Origin: Actinomycetes bacterium
GTDB taxonomy: Bacteria; Actinomycetota; Actinomycetes; Actinomycetales; Microbacteriaceae
Assembly: GCA_023436775.1 (NCBI GenBank)
Contig: JAEZHW010000021.1
Location: 21,278-85,277 of the forward strand
Direction: 5' to 3'
DNA: 64,000 nucleotides
Positions 36,406 through 44,529 of this stretch are shown in pieces. Numbering within the stretch: position 1 is the stretch's first letter; every line of letters starts with the position of its first letter. Under the pieces are notes generated by a model. The model searched no databases and was not told the origin of the DNA. It saw only the letters and a program-made list of their open reading frames with translations. Made by a program: the position numbers and the translations under genes.

Positions 36406-37068
36406 ATGAGTGAGTTCGAAACGTTCCGTGCGGCCGCGAACCGCACGATGATGCCGCAGTCGCGCTACATCCTGCCCTCCTTCGAGGAGCGCACCGCCTA
36501 CGGCTTCAAGCGTCAGGACCCCTACGCCAAGCTGTTCGAGGACCGGATTGTGTTCCTCGGTGTGCAGGTGGACGATGCCTCGGCCGATGATGTGATGGCC
36601 CAGCTGCTCGTGCTCGAGAGCCAGGACCCGGACCGCGACATCACGCTGTACATCAACTCGCCCGGTGGCTCGTTCACCGCGATGACCGCGATCTACGACA
36701 CCATGCAGTACATCCGCTCCGAGATCCAGACCGTGGTCCTCGGGCAGGCGGCCTCGGCTGCCGCGGTGCTGCTGGCCGCGGGCTCGCCCGGGAAGCGTCT
36801 GGCGCTGCCGAACGCGCGCGTGTTGATTCACCAGCCGGCCACCGGTGACTCCGGTCACGGCCAGGCCTCGGACATTGAGCTGCAGGCCAAGGAAATCGCC
36901 CGCCTGCGACTCTGGCTCGAGGAGACCCTCGCCGAGCACTCGAACAAGGACATCGAGCAGGTGCGCCGCGACATCGACCGCGACAAGATCCTCACCGCTC
37001 CCGAAGCGCTCGAGTACGGTCTGATCGATCAGGTGCTCACCAGCCGCAAGGCATCGGCGAAGCGCTAA
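36406..37068 (+). CDS. clpP2: ATP-dependent Clp protease proteolytic subunit ClpP2
   Basis: A 220-residue second ClpP. Ser117 lies in GQAASAAAV and His142 in LIHQPA, and the Asp lies near 'RRDIDRDKILTAPEALEYGLID'. The longer N-terminus (FRAAANRTMMPQSRYILPSFEER) is typical of actinobacterial ClpP2. It pairs with ClpP1 in a hetero-oligomeric protease. The operon ends at a strong hairpin. Confidence 0.96.
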   Translation: MSEFETFRAAANRTMMPQSRYILPSFEERTAYGFKRQDPYAKLFEDRIVFLGVQVDDASADDVMAQLLVLESQDPDRDITLYINSPGGSFTAMTAIYDTMQYIRSEIQTVVLGQAASAAAVLLAAGSPGKRLALPNARVLIHQPATGDSGHGQASDIELQAKEIARLRLWLEETLAEHSNKDIEQVRRDIDRDKILTAPEALEYGLIDQVLTSRKASAKR

Positions 37069-37078
37069 CCACTCGCAC

Positions 37079-37114
37079 GCAGGGCCGGGTACCAGTAACG
37101 GTGCCCGGCCCTGC
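37079..37114 (+). terminator. Terminator of the clpP1-clpP2 operon
   Basis: A 15-bp stem (GCAGGGCCGGGTACC with GGTGCCCGGCCCTGC, one T.G pair) with a 6-base loop starts 10 bases after the clpP2 stop codon. It separates clpP2 from clpX, which therefore needs its own promoter. Confidence 0.85.
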
Positions 37115-37231
37115 GGCATGCTGGCGGCGAAACCGGGTACATCACGGGCTCGGCCACGTGGTTGCGACTCGCTGCCACGGTGCTTGGATGGGTCGCTGCG
37201 ACGTGGAACAGTGGACGGCATGGAGGCGATG

Positions 37232-37786
37232 ATGATGCAGTCCGTAGTGACCCATACCGGCCGGATCGGCCTCGCCGCGCTGGCGGTCATGACGCTGGCC
37301 ACGGGCTGCTCCGGCGCTCAGGCAGGAGCCGGCTGCACCACACACTTGACCTTTACGGACGTGGCGTCGAACGAGCAGGTGGTGCTCACGCACGCTGCGG
37401 CCGTGAGTTTCGTTGACGGCGCCGCCTACACGGCCTTTGCGTCCGATCAGCCGGTGGATGCGAGCGAAATCATGCTGTCCACCGCGCCGACGCCCGGGGA
37501 GGGCGCAACGCTCGCCTCGCTGTTCGTGACGCGGTTCAATGCCACCGCGGAGCAGGTGGCGCCGATTCCGGTCGGCACGGTGGTCTCGCCGAACGGCGGC
37601 GACGGGGATCTGGTGTTTGGCGTGGTCGTGCAGCGCAACAACGTGAACCTGGGTAACTCCATGGACTCCAGTGGCACGCTGACGGTGCATCAGGTCGGGG
37701 AAACCCTGTGCTTCGACATTGACTACAAGGACACCGAGAAGCAGATGGTCGGCACCCTCCAATCGCCATCGGTAGCATTGCTCTAG
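37232..37786 (+). CDS. Predicted lipoprotein (184 aa)
   Basis: The signal peptide ends in LATGC (lipidated Cys26 from the ATG at 37232). The mature domain is beta-rich and has 'VVVQRNNVNLGNSMDSSGTLTVHQVGETLCFDIDY', with Cys residues that may form a disulfide. No family recognised. Three in-frame ATG codons (37229, 37232, 37235) stand in a row after GGAGG (37222-37226). The middle or last one has the best spacing. It sits between the clpP and clpX units, as an insertion in an otherwise widespread gene order. Confidence 0.6.
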   Translation: MMQSVVTHTGRIGLAALAVMTLATGCSGAQAGAGCTTHLTFTDVASNEQVVLTHAAAVSFVDGAAYTAFASDQPVDASEIMLSTAPTPGEGATLASLFVTRFNATAEQVAPIPVGTVVSPNGGDGDLVFGVVVQRNNVNLGNSMDSSGTLTVHQVGETLCFDIDYKDTEKQMVGTLQSPSVALL

Positions 37787-37870
37787 GCCGGGCGTGGCAC
37801 GAATTGGGGTGTGCCGGCGCGGATTCGGCGCGCGGGGGAGGATATCGCGGCCGCTGTCAGTGTGAGGGGT

Positions 37871-37876
37871 TAGGCT
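37871..37876 (+). promoter_or_regulatory. Probable clpX -10 element
   Basis: TAGGCT lies 54 bases upstream of the clpX start and resembles the other -10 elements of this window. No convincing -35 was found. Confidence 0.4.
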
Positions 37877-37930
37877 CTCATGCAAGTGGTATTGCCATGG
37901 TGGCTCTGAAATGTGCGGGAGGAGGCTGAG

Positions 37931-39211
37931 ATGGCAAGGATTGGGGAATCCTCGGAACTGCTCAAGTGCTCCTTCTGCGGAAAGAGCCAGAAGCAGGTGG
38001 TCCAGCTCATCGCCGGGCCGGGGGTCTACATTTGCGACGAATGCGTCGAACTGTGCAACGAACTCATTGAGGAACGCCAGGCCGAGGCGAAGGCGGCTGG
38101 CGTGGTGGACTTTGACCTGCCCAAGCCGAAGGAAATCTTCGACTTCCTGGAGGAATACGTCATCGGTCAGGAAGACGCCAAGCGCGCCCTGTCCGTCGCG
38201 GTCTACAACCACTACAAGCGTATCCGTGCCGCCGCTGCCGTCACCGAATCGGACAAGCGCAAGGGCGAGGACGTGGAGATCGCCAAGAGCAACATCCTGC
38301 TCATCGGGCCCACTGGCTGTGGCAAGACCTACCTTGCGCAGACCCTCGCCAAGCGTCTGAACGTCCCGTTTGCCGTCGCAGACGCCACGGCACTGACCGA
38401 GGCTGGCTATGTCGGCGAGGATGTCGAGAACATTCTGCTGAAGCTGATTCAGGCCGCGGACTACGACGTCGCCCGCGCGGAAACCGGCATCATCTACATC
38501 GACGAGATCGACAAGATCGCCCGCAAGGCCGAGAACCCCTCCATCACCCGCGACGTGTCGGGTGAGGGCGTGCAGCAGGCCCTGCTAAAGATCCTGGAAG
38601 GCACCACCGCCAGCGTGCCGCCACAGGGCGGCCGCAAGCACCCGCATCAGGAGTTCATCCAGATCGACACCACGAATGTGCTGTTCATTGTGGCGGGTGC
38701 CTTCGCTGGTCTCGAGGACATCATCTCGAGCCGCGCTGGCAAGCGTGGCATCGGCTTCGGCGCCCCGGTGCACTCGAAGCAGGACGACGCGGAACTGTTC
38801 AATGAGGTGCTGCCGGAAGACCTGTACAAGTTCGGTCTGATCCCCGAATTTATTGGCCGCCTGCCGGTGATCGCCTCGGTGACCCCGCTGGACCGCGAGG
38901 CCCTGATCGAGATCCTCACCGAGCCGAAGAACGCCCTGGTCAAGCAGTACCAGCGCATGTTTGAGCTCGACGGCGTGCACCTCGAATTCGACCGCGAGGC
39001 GCTGGAAGCGATCGCCGACCTGGCCGTGCTGCGCCAGACCGGTGCCCGCGGCCTGCGCGCGATCCTCGAAGAAGTCCTGGGGCCGATCATGTTCGAGGTG
39101 CCGTCCACCGACGGCATCGAGCGCGTGGTCATCACCAAGGACACTGTCGCTGGCAACGCGGCACCGACGATCGTGCCGCGCACCGAGATTCGCCGCGAGA
39201 AGTCGGCCTAG
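37931..39211 (+). CDS. clpX: ATP-dependent Clp protease ATP-binding subunit ClpX
   Basis: A 426-residue AAA+ unfoldase that delivers substrates to ClpP. The N-terminal zinc-binding domain has Cys13, Cys16, Cys35 and Cys38. Walker A is GPTGCGKT (126-133), Walker B IIYIDEIDKI, and the ClpP-binding loop lies near 'GKRGIGFGAPV'. Sensor 2 is the ARG of TGARGLRAI. GGAGG stands before the ATG at 37931. It is separated from clpP2 by a terminator and a lipoprotein gene. Confidence 0.97.
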   Translation: MARIGESSELLKCSFCGKSQKQVVQLIAGPGVYICDECVELCNELIEERQAEAKAAGVVDFDLPKPKEIFDFLEEYVIGQEDAKRALSVAVYNHYKRIRAAAAVTESDKRKGEDVEIAKSNILLIGPTGCGKTYLAQTLAKRLNVPFAVADATALTEAGYVGEDVENILLKLIQAADYDVARAETGIIYIDEIDKIARKAENPSITRDVSGEGVQQALLKILEGTTASVPPQGGRKHPHQEFIQIDTTNVLFIVAGAFAGLEDIISSRAGKRGIGFGAPVHSKQDDAELFNEVLPEDLYKFGLIPEFIGRLPVIASVTPLDREALIEILTEPKNALVKQYQRMFELDGVHLEFDREALEAIADLAVLRQTGARGLRAILEEVLGPIMFEVPSTDGIERVVITKDTVAGNAAPTIVPRTEIRREKSA

Positions 39212-39269
39212 TCTAGGCTGCTGAGCTTGCTCGAATCCTTGCCGCGATGACGCGGAGAACGGGGACATC

Positions 39270-40037
39270 ATGACGGTTCGTACGCCAGTGCAGCAGGCAC
39301 GCCGCACGCTGCTGTATGCCACCTTGGCGGCGTTCGGGGTGGCTGCGCTGCTCGGCCTCTATCGGCTGATCACCGATTCCTGGAATGACACCCTCGGCAA
39401 GATCACGGTGACCTTGATCGTGGTCGGGATCGCCAGCCTCGCCGCAGTCCTGGTGCTGGGGGAGCGCCGCCTCGCCCCACGCTGGCTGGTGGTCCTGTCG
39501 ATCGTGGCGATTCTGATCGCGACCGTAGTGTGGCTGCTGCAGACCTGGATCGACTTCGAATGGTCGGAGTCTCCGTGGTCGGCCTGGCGGATCATGAACA
39601 AGATCCAAGTCGTGTCCACGATCGTGGTGGCGTGGAGCGTGCACGCGATCATCATGCTGCGGGACGTGCGCTTCGTGCGGCCCTGGATCCGCGTCGTGCT
39701 ATGGATCGTGTTGGCGGGTGCGGCGGTCTTGGCCGGGTATCTGCTGTGGATGGAACTGACGGAGTATTACTCCACGCCGGATGTGCTGGATCGATTCATG
39801 GCGGGTGCCGGCATTATCACCGGCCTTGGCACCGTGACGCTTCCGATTGCCCGCCGCCTGATTGCAGGTCGAGATGGCGAGGCTGGGGCCGCGTCTGCAG
39901 CGCAGGGAACCACTCCGGCTGCCGTCGACCCGATCGCGGCGTCCCTGGATCCGCAACTGCTGGCGGACCTCGACGCCCGCGCTCGAGCCGAGGGCATCTC
40001 GCCCTCCGAACTCTTGGCGCGCTTACTTTCGCAGTAG
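39270..40037 (+). CDS. Membrane protein with C-terminal RHH-like segment
   Basis: A 255-residue protein with six hydrophobic helices (residues 12 to about 180), then an Ala-rich linker. The last 30 residues (SLDPQLLADLDARARAEGIS and PSELLARLLSQ) look like a ribbon-helix-helix DNA-binding or dimerisation motif. I know no named family with this layout. GGAG precedes the ATG. It is followed by a strong terminator and is thus separate from the ROK operon. Confidence 0.65.
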   Translation: MTVRTPVQQARRTLLYATLAAFGVAALLGLYRLITDSWNDTLGKITVTLIVVGIASLAAVLVLGERRLAPRWLVVLSIVAILIATVVWLLQTWIDFEWSESPWSAWRIMNKIQVVSTIVVAWSVHAIIMLRDVRFVRPWIRVVLWIVLAGAAVLAGYLLWMELTEYYSTPDVLDRFMAGAGIITGLGTVTLPIARRLIAGRDGEAGAASAAQGTTPAAVDPIAASLDPQLLADLDARARAEGISPSELLARLLSQ

Positions 40038-40051
40038 CGCTGATCTTCGTC

Positions 40052-40083
40052 AATGAGGCCGTCCCAGGTGGGGCGGCCTCATT
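40052..40083 (+). terminator. Terminator before the ROK/sugar operon
   Basis: A 14-bp stem AATGAGGCCGTCCC / GGGGCGGCCTCATT (one T.G pair) with loop AGGT starts 14 bases after the membrane protein stop codon. Confidence 0.88.
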
Positions 40084-40136
40084 GCGCTGCGGCCCTGTCC
40101 GATCTGGGCTTGCGCCCCGGGGGTTAGTTATGTACT

Positions 40137-40155
40137 TTATTTACTACTGAAATAA
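40137..40155 (+). promoter_or_regulatory. ROK-family operator candidate
   Basis: TTATTT-N7-AAATAA is a perfect inverted repeat. It has the same half-sites as the NagC/Mlc operators of enterobacteria, in an otherwise GC-rich region. It directly precedes and partly overlaps the ribosome binding site (AAGGAG) of the ROK gene, ending 9 bases before the start codon. It suits autorepression of the whole operon. Confidence 0.65.
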
Positions 40156-40164
40156 GGAGTCGCG

Positions 40165-41370
40165 ATGGTGCCTCGCCCTGTTGGCCGAACGGACGTGAAC
40201 CGGTCCGCCATTCTGGCGCACTTGGGTGCGCATGGTCCGGCCTCGCGCGCCGACCTGGCGCGCGCGCTGGAAGTGTCGCCCGCACTGATTACGCAGCTCA
40301 CCAAGGACCTGCTGTCGGAAGGTCTGATCGAGGAGCGCGACGAGCAGCGCTCCGGCGGTGGCCGTCCGGCCCGACTGCTTGGCCTGGTCGTCTCGGCCGG
40401 TCGCGCCATTGGCGTGAAGCTCGCCCCCGACCACCTGTCCTTCGTTGAGGTTGGCCTGGACGGGCGCATCCTGCGCAGCGGCTCCGAGCCTTTCGACGCG
40501 ATGCAGACCACCGTGCTGGCCAATCTGGTCGACGCACTCAAGCGCATCATCGCCGCCGGCGACGGCAGCCCGCTGCTCGGCCTGGGTATTGGCGTGCCGG
40601 GTTCGGTCGATCAGCAGGACCAGGGCGTGGTCGATTCCGTGCCGCTGCAGTGGCAGTCGGTGCCGATGGGGCAGACCCTGACCCGTGAACTCGGCCTGCC
40701 GGTCATCGTCGAGAACAACGTGAATGCGCTGGCTGCCGCGGAACTGCTGTACGGGCTTGGCCGCGGGCACAGCGACTTCGTCATTGTCACCATCGGTACC
40801 GGTGTTGGCTCGGCCATCGTCGAGGACGGCATTGTGGTGCGCGGCTCAAACGGTGGCGCCGGTGAGCTCGGTCACGTGCCGGCGGTGCTGCTGACCGAGG
40901 GGGAGCGGCCGCAGGTCGGGGCCCTGGAAGCGCTGATCGCCGAAGACGCACTGCTGGCTCGCGCCAAGGAACGTGGCATCGTCAGCGAGCACGCTGGCTT
41001 CAGTGGCCTGGTGGCCGCCGCGACTGCGGGTGACGAGGCTGCGAGCCGCATCTTTACCGAGGCTGGCCACCTGCTCGGTCAGACCCTCGCGGGCGTCGTG
41101 CACCTGCTCGACCCCGAACTCATCATTCTTTCCGGCGAAGGAACGGCCGACTGGCCGCTCTGGGAGACCGGATTCGAGACCGGGTTCCGTTCCGCGCTGC
41201 TGCCGCTGCGCCGGGGTATCCCCGTCTATGTCGAGCGCTGGCAGGACGAAGGCTGGGCACGTGGTGCCGCTGCCCTCGTGCTGGCCACCCCGTACGACGT
41301 GGCCGGGCACTCCGGAAAGCTCGGCGAGCGTGTCCGGGCCCGCCTGCAACGGAGCACCAGCCCTGCGTAG
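40165..41370 (+). CDS. ROK-family transcriptional repressor
   Basis: A 401-residue ROK regulator. The N-terminal winged HTH spans residues 8-65 (RSAILAHLGAHGPASRADLA, SPALITQLTKDLLSEGLIEE). The sugar-kinase-like domain has the ATP-site remnant 'GLGIGVPGSVDQQDQGVV', 'ENNVNALAAAELLYG' and 'GTGVGSAIVEDG'. The usual zinc motif CxCGxxGCxE is not seen: the region reads GGAGELGHVPAVL. It therefore lacks the Cys cluster and depends on another fold stabiliser. It heads the sugar operon, 52 bases before the binding protein, and probably represses it until an isomaltose-type sugar binds. Confidence 0.9.
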   Translation: MVPRPVGRTDVNRSAILAHLGAHGPASRADLARALEVSPALITQLTKDLLSEGLIEERDEQRSGGGRPARLLGLVVSAGRAIGVKLAPDHLSFVEVGLDGRILRSGSEPFDAMQTTVLANLVDALKRIIAAGDGSPLLGLGIGVPGSVDQQDQGVVDSVPLQWQSVPMGQTLTRELGLPVIVENNVNALAAAELLYGLGRGHSDFVIVTIGTGVGSAIVEDGIVVRGSNGGAGELGHVPAVLLTEGERPQVGALEALIAEDALLARAKERGIVSEHAGFSGLVAAATAGDEAASRIFTEAGHLLGQTLAGVVHLLDPELIILSGEGTADWPLWETGFETGFRSALLPLRRGIPVYVERWQDEGWARGAAALVLATPYDVAGHSGKLGERVRARLQRSTSPA

Positions 41371-41422
41371 GACGTAGACGGCGCGATGAAGCGACCGTCC
41401 CCCACCGAGAAAGGAACTAGCA

Positions 41423-42733
41423 ATGACGGCACGAACTCTGCGTTCGCTGCTGGCTGTCACGGCGGCTGCCACTCTGGTTAGCCTCACCGGTTGCGCAGCT
41501 GGCGACAGCGGCACCCCCGCTGGCGAGAACGTTATCGGCCAGCCCGGCGACACCAACATCTCCGGCACTGTCACCTTCTGGCACGCCTACAGCGTGGACT
41601 CGAACGAGGTGAAGACGCTCCGTGAGGTGCTGATCCCGCGCTTCAACGAGACCTACCCGAACGTCACTGTCGAAGACGTGGCGATCCCGTGGGACGAACT
41701 GCACAAGAAGCTCATCACCGGTGTTGCCGGCGACGTGCTGCCGGACCTGGTCCGCGCCGACCTCGCCTGGGTGCCCGAGATGGCAAACCTGGGCGTGCTC
41801 GAGCCGCTGAGCCAGACCATGCCGGACTTCCAGCAGCTCGCCGACACCACCTACCCGGGTGTGCTCGAGACCAACCGTTGGAAGGGCGAGTACTACGGCC
41901 TGCCGCTGGACACCAACACCCGCGTGCTGATGTACAACAGCGAGGCGCTGGCCGCCGCTGGCGTGGACGCCCCGCCGGCCACGGTCGAGGAGCTCAAGGC
42001 CATCGCGCCGAAGCTGAAGGCAGCAGGCTCCTTCGTCTTCGCCGACAACGGTGCCAGCGGTTGGAACATCCTGCCGTGGATCTGGAGCGCCGGTGGCGAC
42101 ATCACCGACCCGGACGTGACCAAGGCCTCGGGCTACCTGGACAGCGCCGCTTCGGTGGCGGGTGTGCAGACCTGGGTTGACCTGTACCAGGGGGGTTTCA
42201 TGCCGGACATCGTCCTCGGTGACTCGGGTGGCCTGTCCACCAGCGACGGCCTGGCTCAGGGCAAGTACGCAACCATCCTGGACGGTCCGTGGATGTGGCC
42301 GATCTTCGGCAACCAGTACCCGGACTTCGAGCTGAAGGCCGCTCCGGTTCCTGCCGGTGCCGGTGGCAGCATCAGCGTCGTCGGTGGTGAGGACATTGTC
42401 CTGACCAAGTCCTCGAAGAACAAGGCTGCTGCGGCCGAGTTCATGCGCTTCCTGCTCAGCGAGGAAACGCAGTACGAATTCGCCAAGATCGGCCAGATGT
42501 CTGTGCTGAAGTCGCTGGCGCCGCGCCTGACCGAGATCAACGACTTCTACCACCACTTCACCTCGCAGCTTGAGAAGGCGAAGAACCGCCCGGCGACTCC
42601 GGCCTGGAGCCAGATCGACAGCATCCTGCAGGATGAGGTTCGTGCGGCAATCCGCGGCGAGAAGACCGTGCAGGAGGCGCTCAGCAGCGCCGCCAAGCAG
42701 GCCGACGCGCTGCTAGCCAAGTACGCCGGCTAA
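41423..42733 (+). CDS. Sugar-binding lipoprotein of ABC transporter (family 1)
   Basis: A 436-residue extracellular binding protein with lipobox SLTGC (Cys24). Conserved parts include 'GTVTFWHAYSVDSNEVKTLREVLIPRFNETYPNV', 'YYGLPLDTNTRVLMYNSEAL' and 'GKYATILDGPWMWPIF', typical of MalE-like oligosaccharide binders. Aromatic residues (several Trp in 'WNILPWIWSAGG') suit stacking on sugars. AAAGGA precedes the ATG. It is followed after 12 bases by its permeases. The ligand is inferred to be an alpha-1,6-glucan oligosaccharide from the downstream hydrolases. Confidence 0.92.
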   Translation: MTARTLRSLLAVTAAATLVSLTGCAAGDSGTPAGENVIGQPGDTNISGTVTFWHAYSVDSNEVKTLREVLIPRFNETYPNVTVEDVAIPWDELHKKLITGVAGDVLPDLVRADLAWVPEMANLGVLEPLSQTMPDFQQLADTTYPGVLETNRWKGEYYGLPLDTNTRVLMYNSEALAAAGVDAPPATVEELKAIAPKLKAAGSFVFADNGASGWNILPWIWSAGGDITDPDVTKASGYLDSAASVAGVQTWVDLYQGGFMPDIVLGDSGGLSTSDGLAQGKYATILDGPWMWPIFGNQYPDFELKAAPVPAGAGGSISVVGGEDIVLTKSSKNKAAAAEFMRFLLSEETQYEFAKIGQMSVLKSLAPRLTEINDFYHHFTSQLEKAKNRPATPAWSQIDSILQDEVRAAIRGEKTVQEALSSAAKQADALLAKYAG

Positions 42734-42745
42734 CTGAAAGCAATC

Positions 42746-43687
42746 ATGACCGCGACCGTTCCCCCCGTGCCGCGGGCGGCTGCTGCCGCCGGCTGGAAGC
42801 CCACCGCTTCCAGCCGGCGCAGCACGCTGGCTCCGTGGGCATTCATCCTGCCGGGATTCATCATTTATGCAGTGGTGATTCTTTACCCGGCAGTCCAAAC
42901 CCTGAATATGAGCCTGCACGAGTGGAGCATCGTTCCCGGTGCAGACAGTCCCTGGATTGGCCTGGACAACTACTTCCGGGCCTTCAACGACCCCGAATTC
43001 ATCACCTCCCTGGTGAACGCCGGTGTCTACACCGCCGTCACCGTGCCGATCCAGATGGCGATCGGCCTTGGCCTGGCGCTGCTGCTCAATGACCACCTGC
43101 CCGGGCGCACGCTGTTCCGCGTGCTGTTCTACCTGCCCGTGGTGACGAGCTGGGTGGTCGTCTCGCTGCTGTTCCAGTTCATCTTCTCGTCCTCGGCGGA
43201 TGGCCTGGCGAACAGTCTGCTGATCGACGTGCTCCACGTCGCGGACGAGCCCACGAGCTTCTTCCTGAACCGCTGGACCGCCTACATCGCGATCTGTGCC
43301 CTGGGTATCTGGAAGGGCCTCGGCTGGTCCATGTTGATCTTCCTGGCCGCGCTGACCGCGGTGCCGAAGGAACTCCACGAGGCGGCTGCGCTTGACGGCG
43401 CAAACGCCTGGCAGCGCTTCCGCAACGTCTCACTGCCGGCAATCCGCTCGGCCGTGGCCACCGTGTTCATCCTGCTGGTGATCGGCGGATTCAACGTCTT
43501 CATCTCGGTCATGTTGATGACCGGTGGCGAGAACGACACCCACGTGCCGCTCACCATGATGTACGAGCAGGGTTTCCGCTTCTTCGACTTCGGATACGGC
43601 AGCGCTATTTCCTTCAGCCTCACCATCATCGTGCTGGGCCTCTCGGCATTCCAGTACTGGTGGACCAAGCGAAAGACGAAGCTGTAA
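42746..43687 (+). CDS. Sugar ABC transporter permease (MalF/UgpA type)
   Basis: A 313-residue permease with six helices and the EAA motif 'ELHEAAALDGANAWQRFRNVSLPAI'. The N-terminus carries a basic Ala/Pro-rich stretch before the first helix (LAPWAFILPGFIIYAVVIL). It pairs with the next gene as a heterodimeric channel. Stop and next start overlap (TAATG). Confidence 0.93.
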   Translation: MTATVPPVPRAAAAAGWKPTASSRRSTLAPWAFILPGFIIYAVVILYPAVQTLNMSLHEWSIVPGADSPWIGLDNYFRAFNDPEFITSLVNAGVYTAVTVPIQMAIGLGLALLLNDHLPGRTLFRVLFYLPVVTSWVVVSLLFQFIFSSSADGLANSLLIDVLHVADEPTSFFLNRWTAYIAICALGIWKGLGWSMLIFLAALTAVPKELHEAAALDGANAWQRFRNVSLPAIRSAVATVFILLVIGGFNVFISVMLMTGGENDTHVPLTMMYEQGFRFFDFGYGSAISFSLTIIVLGLSAFQYWWTKRKTKL

Positions 43688-44529
43688 TGGTTACCTCACG
43701 TCGTCGAATGCTGATCGTGCGCGCGGTGCGCTACACGATCCTGACCATCGCCACGGTGATCCTGGTCTACCCGTTCATCTTCATGGTGTCGGTGTCCTTC
43801 CGGTCGCGCTCCACGAGCCTCGGCAACCCCTTCGAGATCATGCCGAGCGAACCGACGCTGAATAACTATGAGCGGGTGTTGAACGAAGAGAACTTTGGTC
43901 TCTACGCCTTCAACTCTGCCTTCGTGGCAATCGTCAGCACCTTCCTGATCGTGCTGCTGTCCTCGATGATGGCCTTCGGTCTGACCCGATTCCAGTTCAA
44001 GGGTCGCCGCATTGTGATGACCGCGATCATCGCGGGTCTAACGATTCCGACGATGATGCTGATCATTCCGCAGTTCCTGCTGGCGCGGGATCTGCAGCTG
44101 TTGAACTCGCTGCCCGGTCTGATCCCGTTCTATGTGGGAACGGCCCTGGGCTTCAACACCTTCCTGCTCTGTGGGTTTTTTGAGGGGATACCTGCGGAGT
44201 TGGATGAGGCCATGATCATCGATGGTGCTGGCGCCTGGCGTCGGTACTTCAACCTCGCCTTGCCGCTGGCCAAACCAGCACTGGCGACCACGGTGATCTT
44301 CGCCTTCCTTGGCACGTGGGATGAATTCGCGTGGGCCCTGACCGTCATCAATGACGAAAAGCAGCGCACGCTTCCCATCGCCATTGCACTGTTCCAAGGT
44401 CAGCACTCGACCAGCTGGGGACTGGTCTTTGCAGCATCACTGCTGGCGCTGATCCCCGTCCTGATTGTCTACATCGTGTTCCAGCGATTCTTCGTCGCTG
44501 GTATCGCCTCCGGAGCATTGAAGAGTTAA
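43687..44529 (+). CDS. Sugar ABC transporter permease (MalG/UgpE type)
   Basis: A 280-residue permease with the EAA motif 'PAELDEAMIIDGAGAWRRYFNLALPLAKP' and six helices. It ends in 'RFFVAGIASGALKS', the usual MalG-type C-terminus (G-A-x-K-x). Its ATG overlaps the preceding TAA, and its own TAA overlaps the GH15 start. No ATPase gene is present in the operon, as in other actinobacterial sugar operons that use a shared MsiK-type ATPase. Confidence 0.93.
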   Translation: MVTSRRRMLIVRAVRYTILTIATVILVYPFIFMVSVSFRSRSTSLGNPFEIMPSEPTLNNYERVLNEENFGLYAFNSAFVAIVSTFLIVLLSSMMAFGLTRFQFKGRRIVMTAIIAGLTIPTMMLIIPQFLLARDLQLLNSLPGLIPFYVGTALGFNTFLLCGFFEGIPAELDEAMIIDGAGAWRRYFNLALPLAKPALATTVIFAFLGTWDEFAWALTVINDEKQRTLPIAIALFQGQHSTSWGLVFAASLLALIPVLIVYIVFQRFFVAGIASGALKS

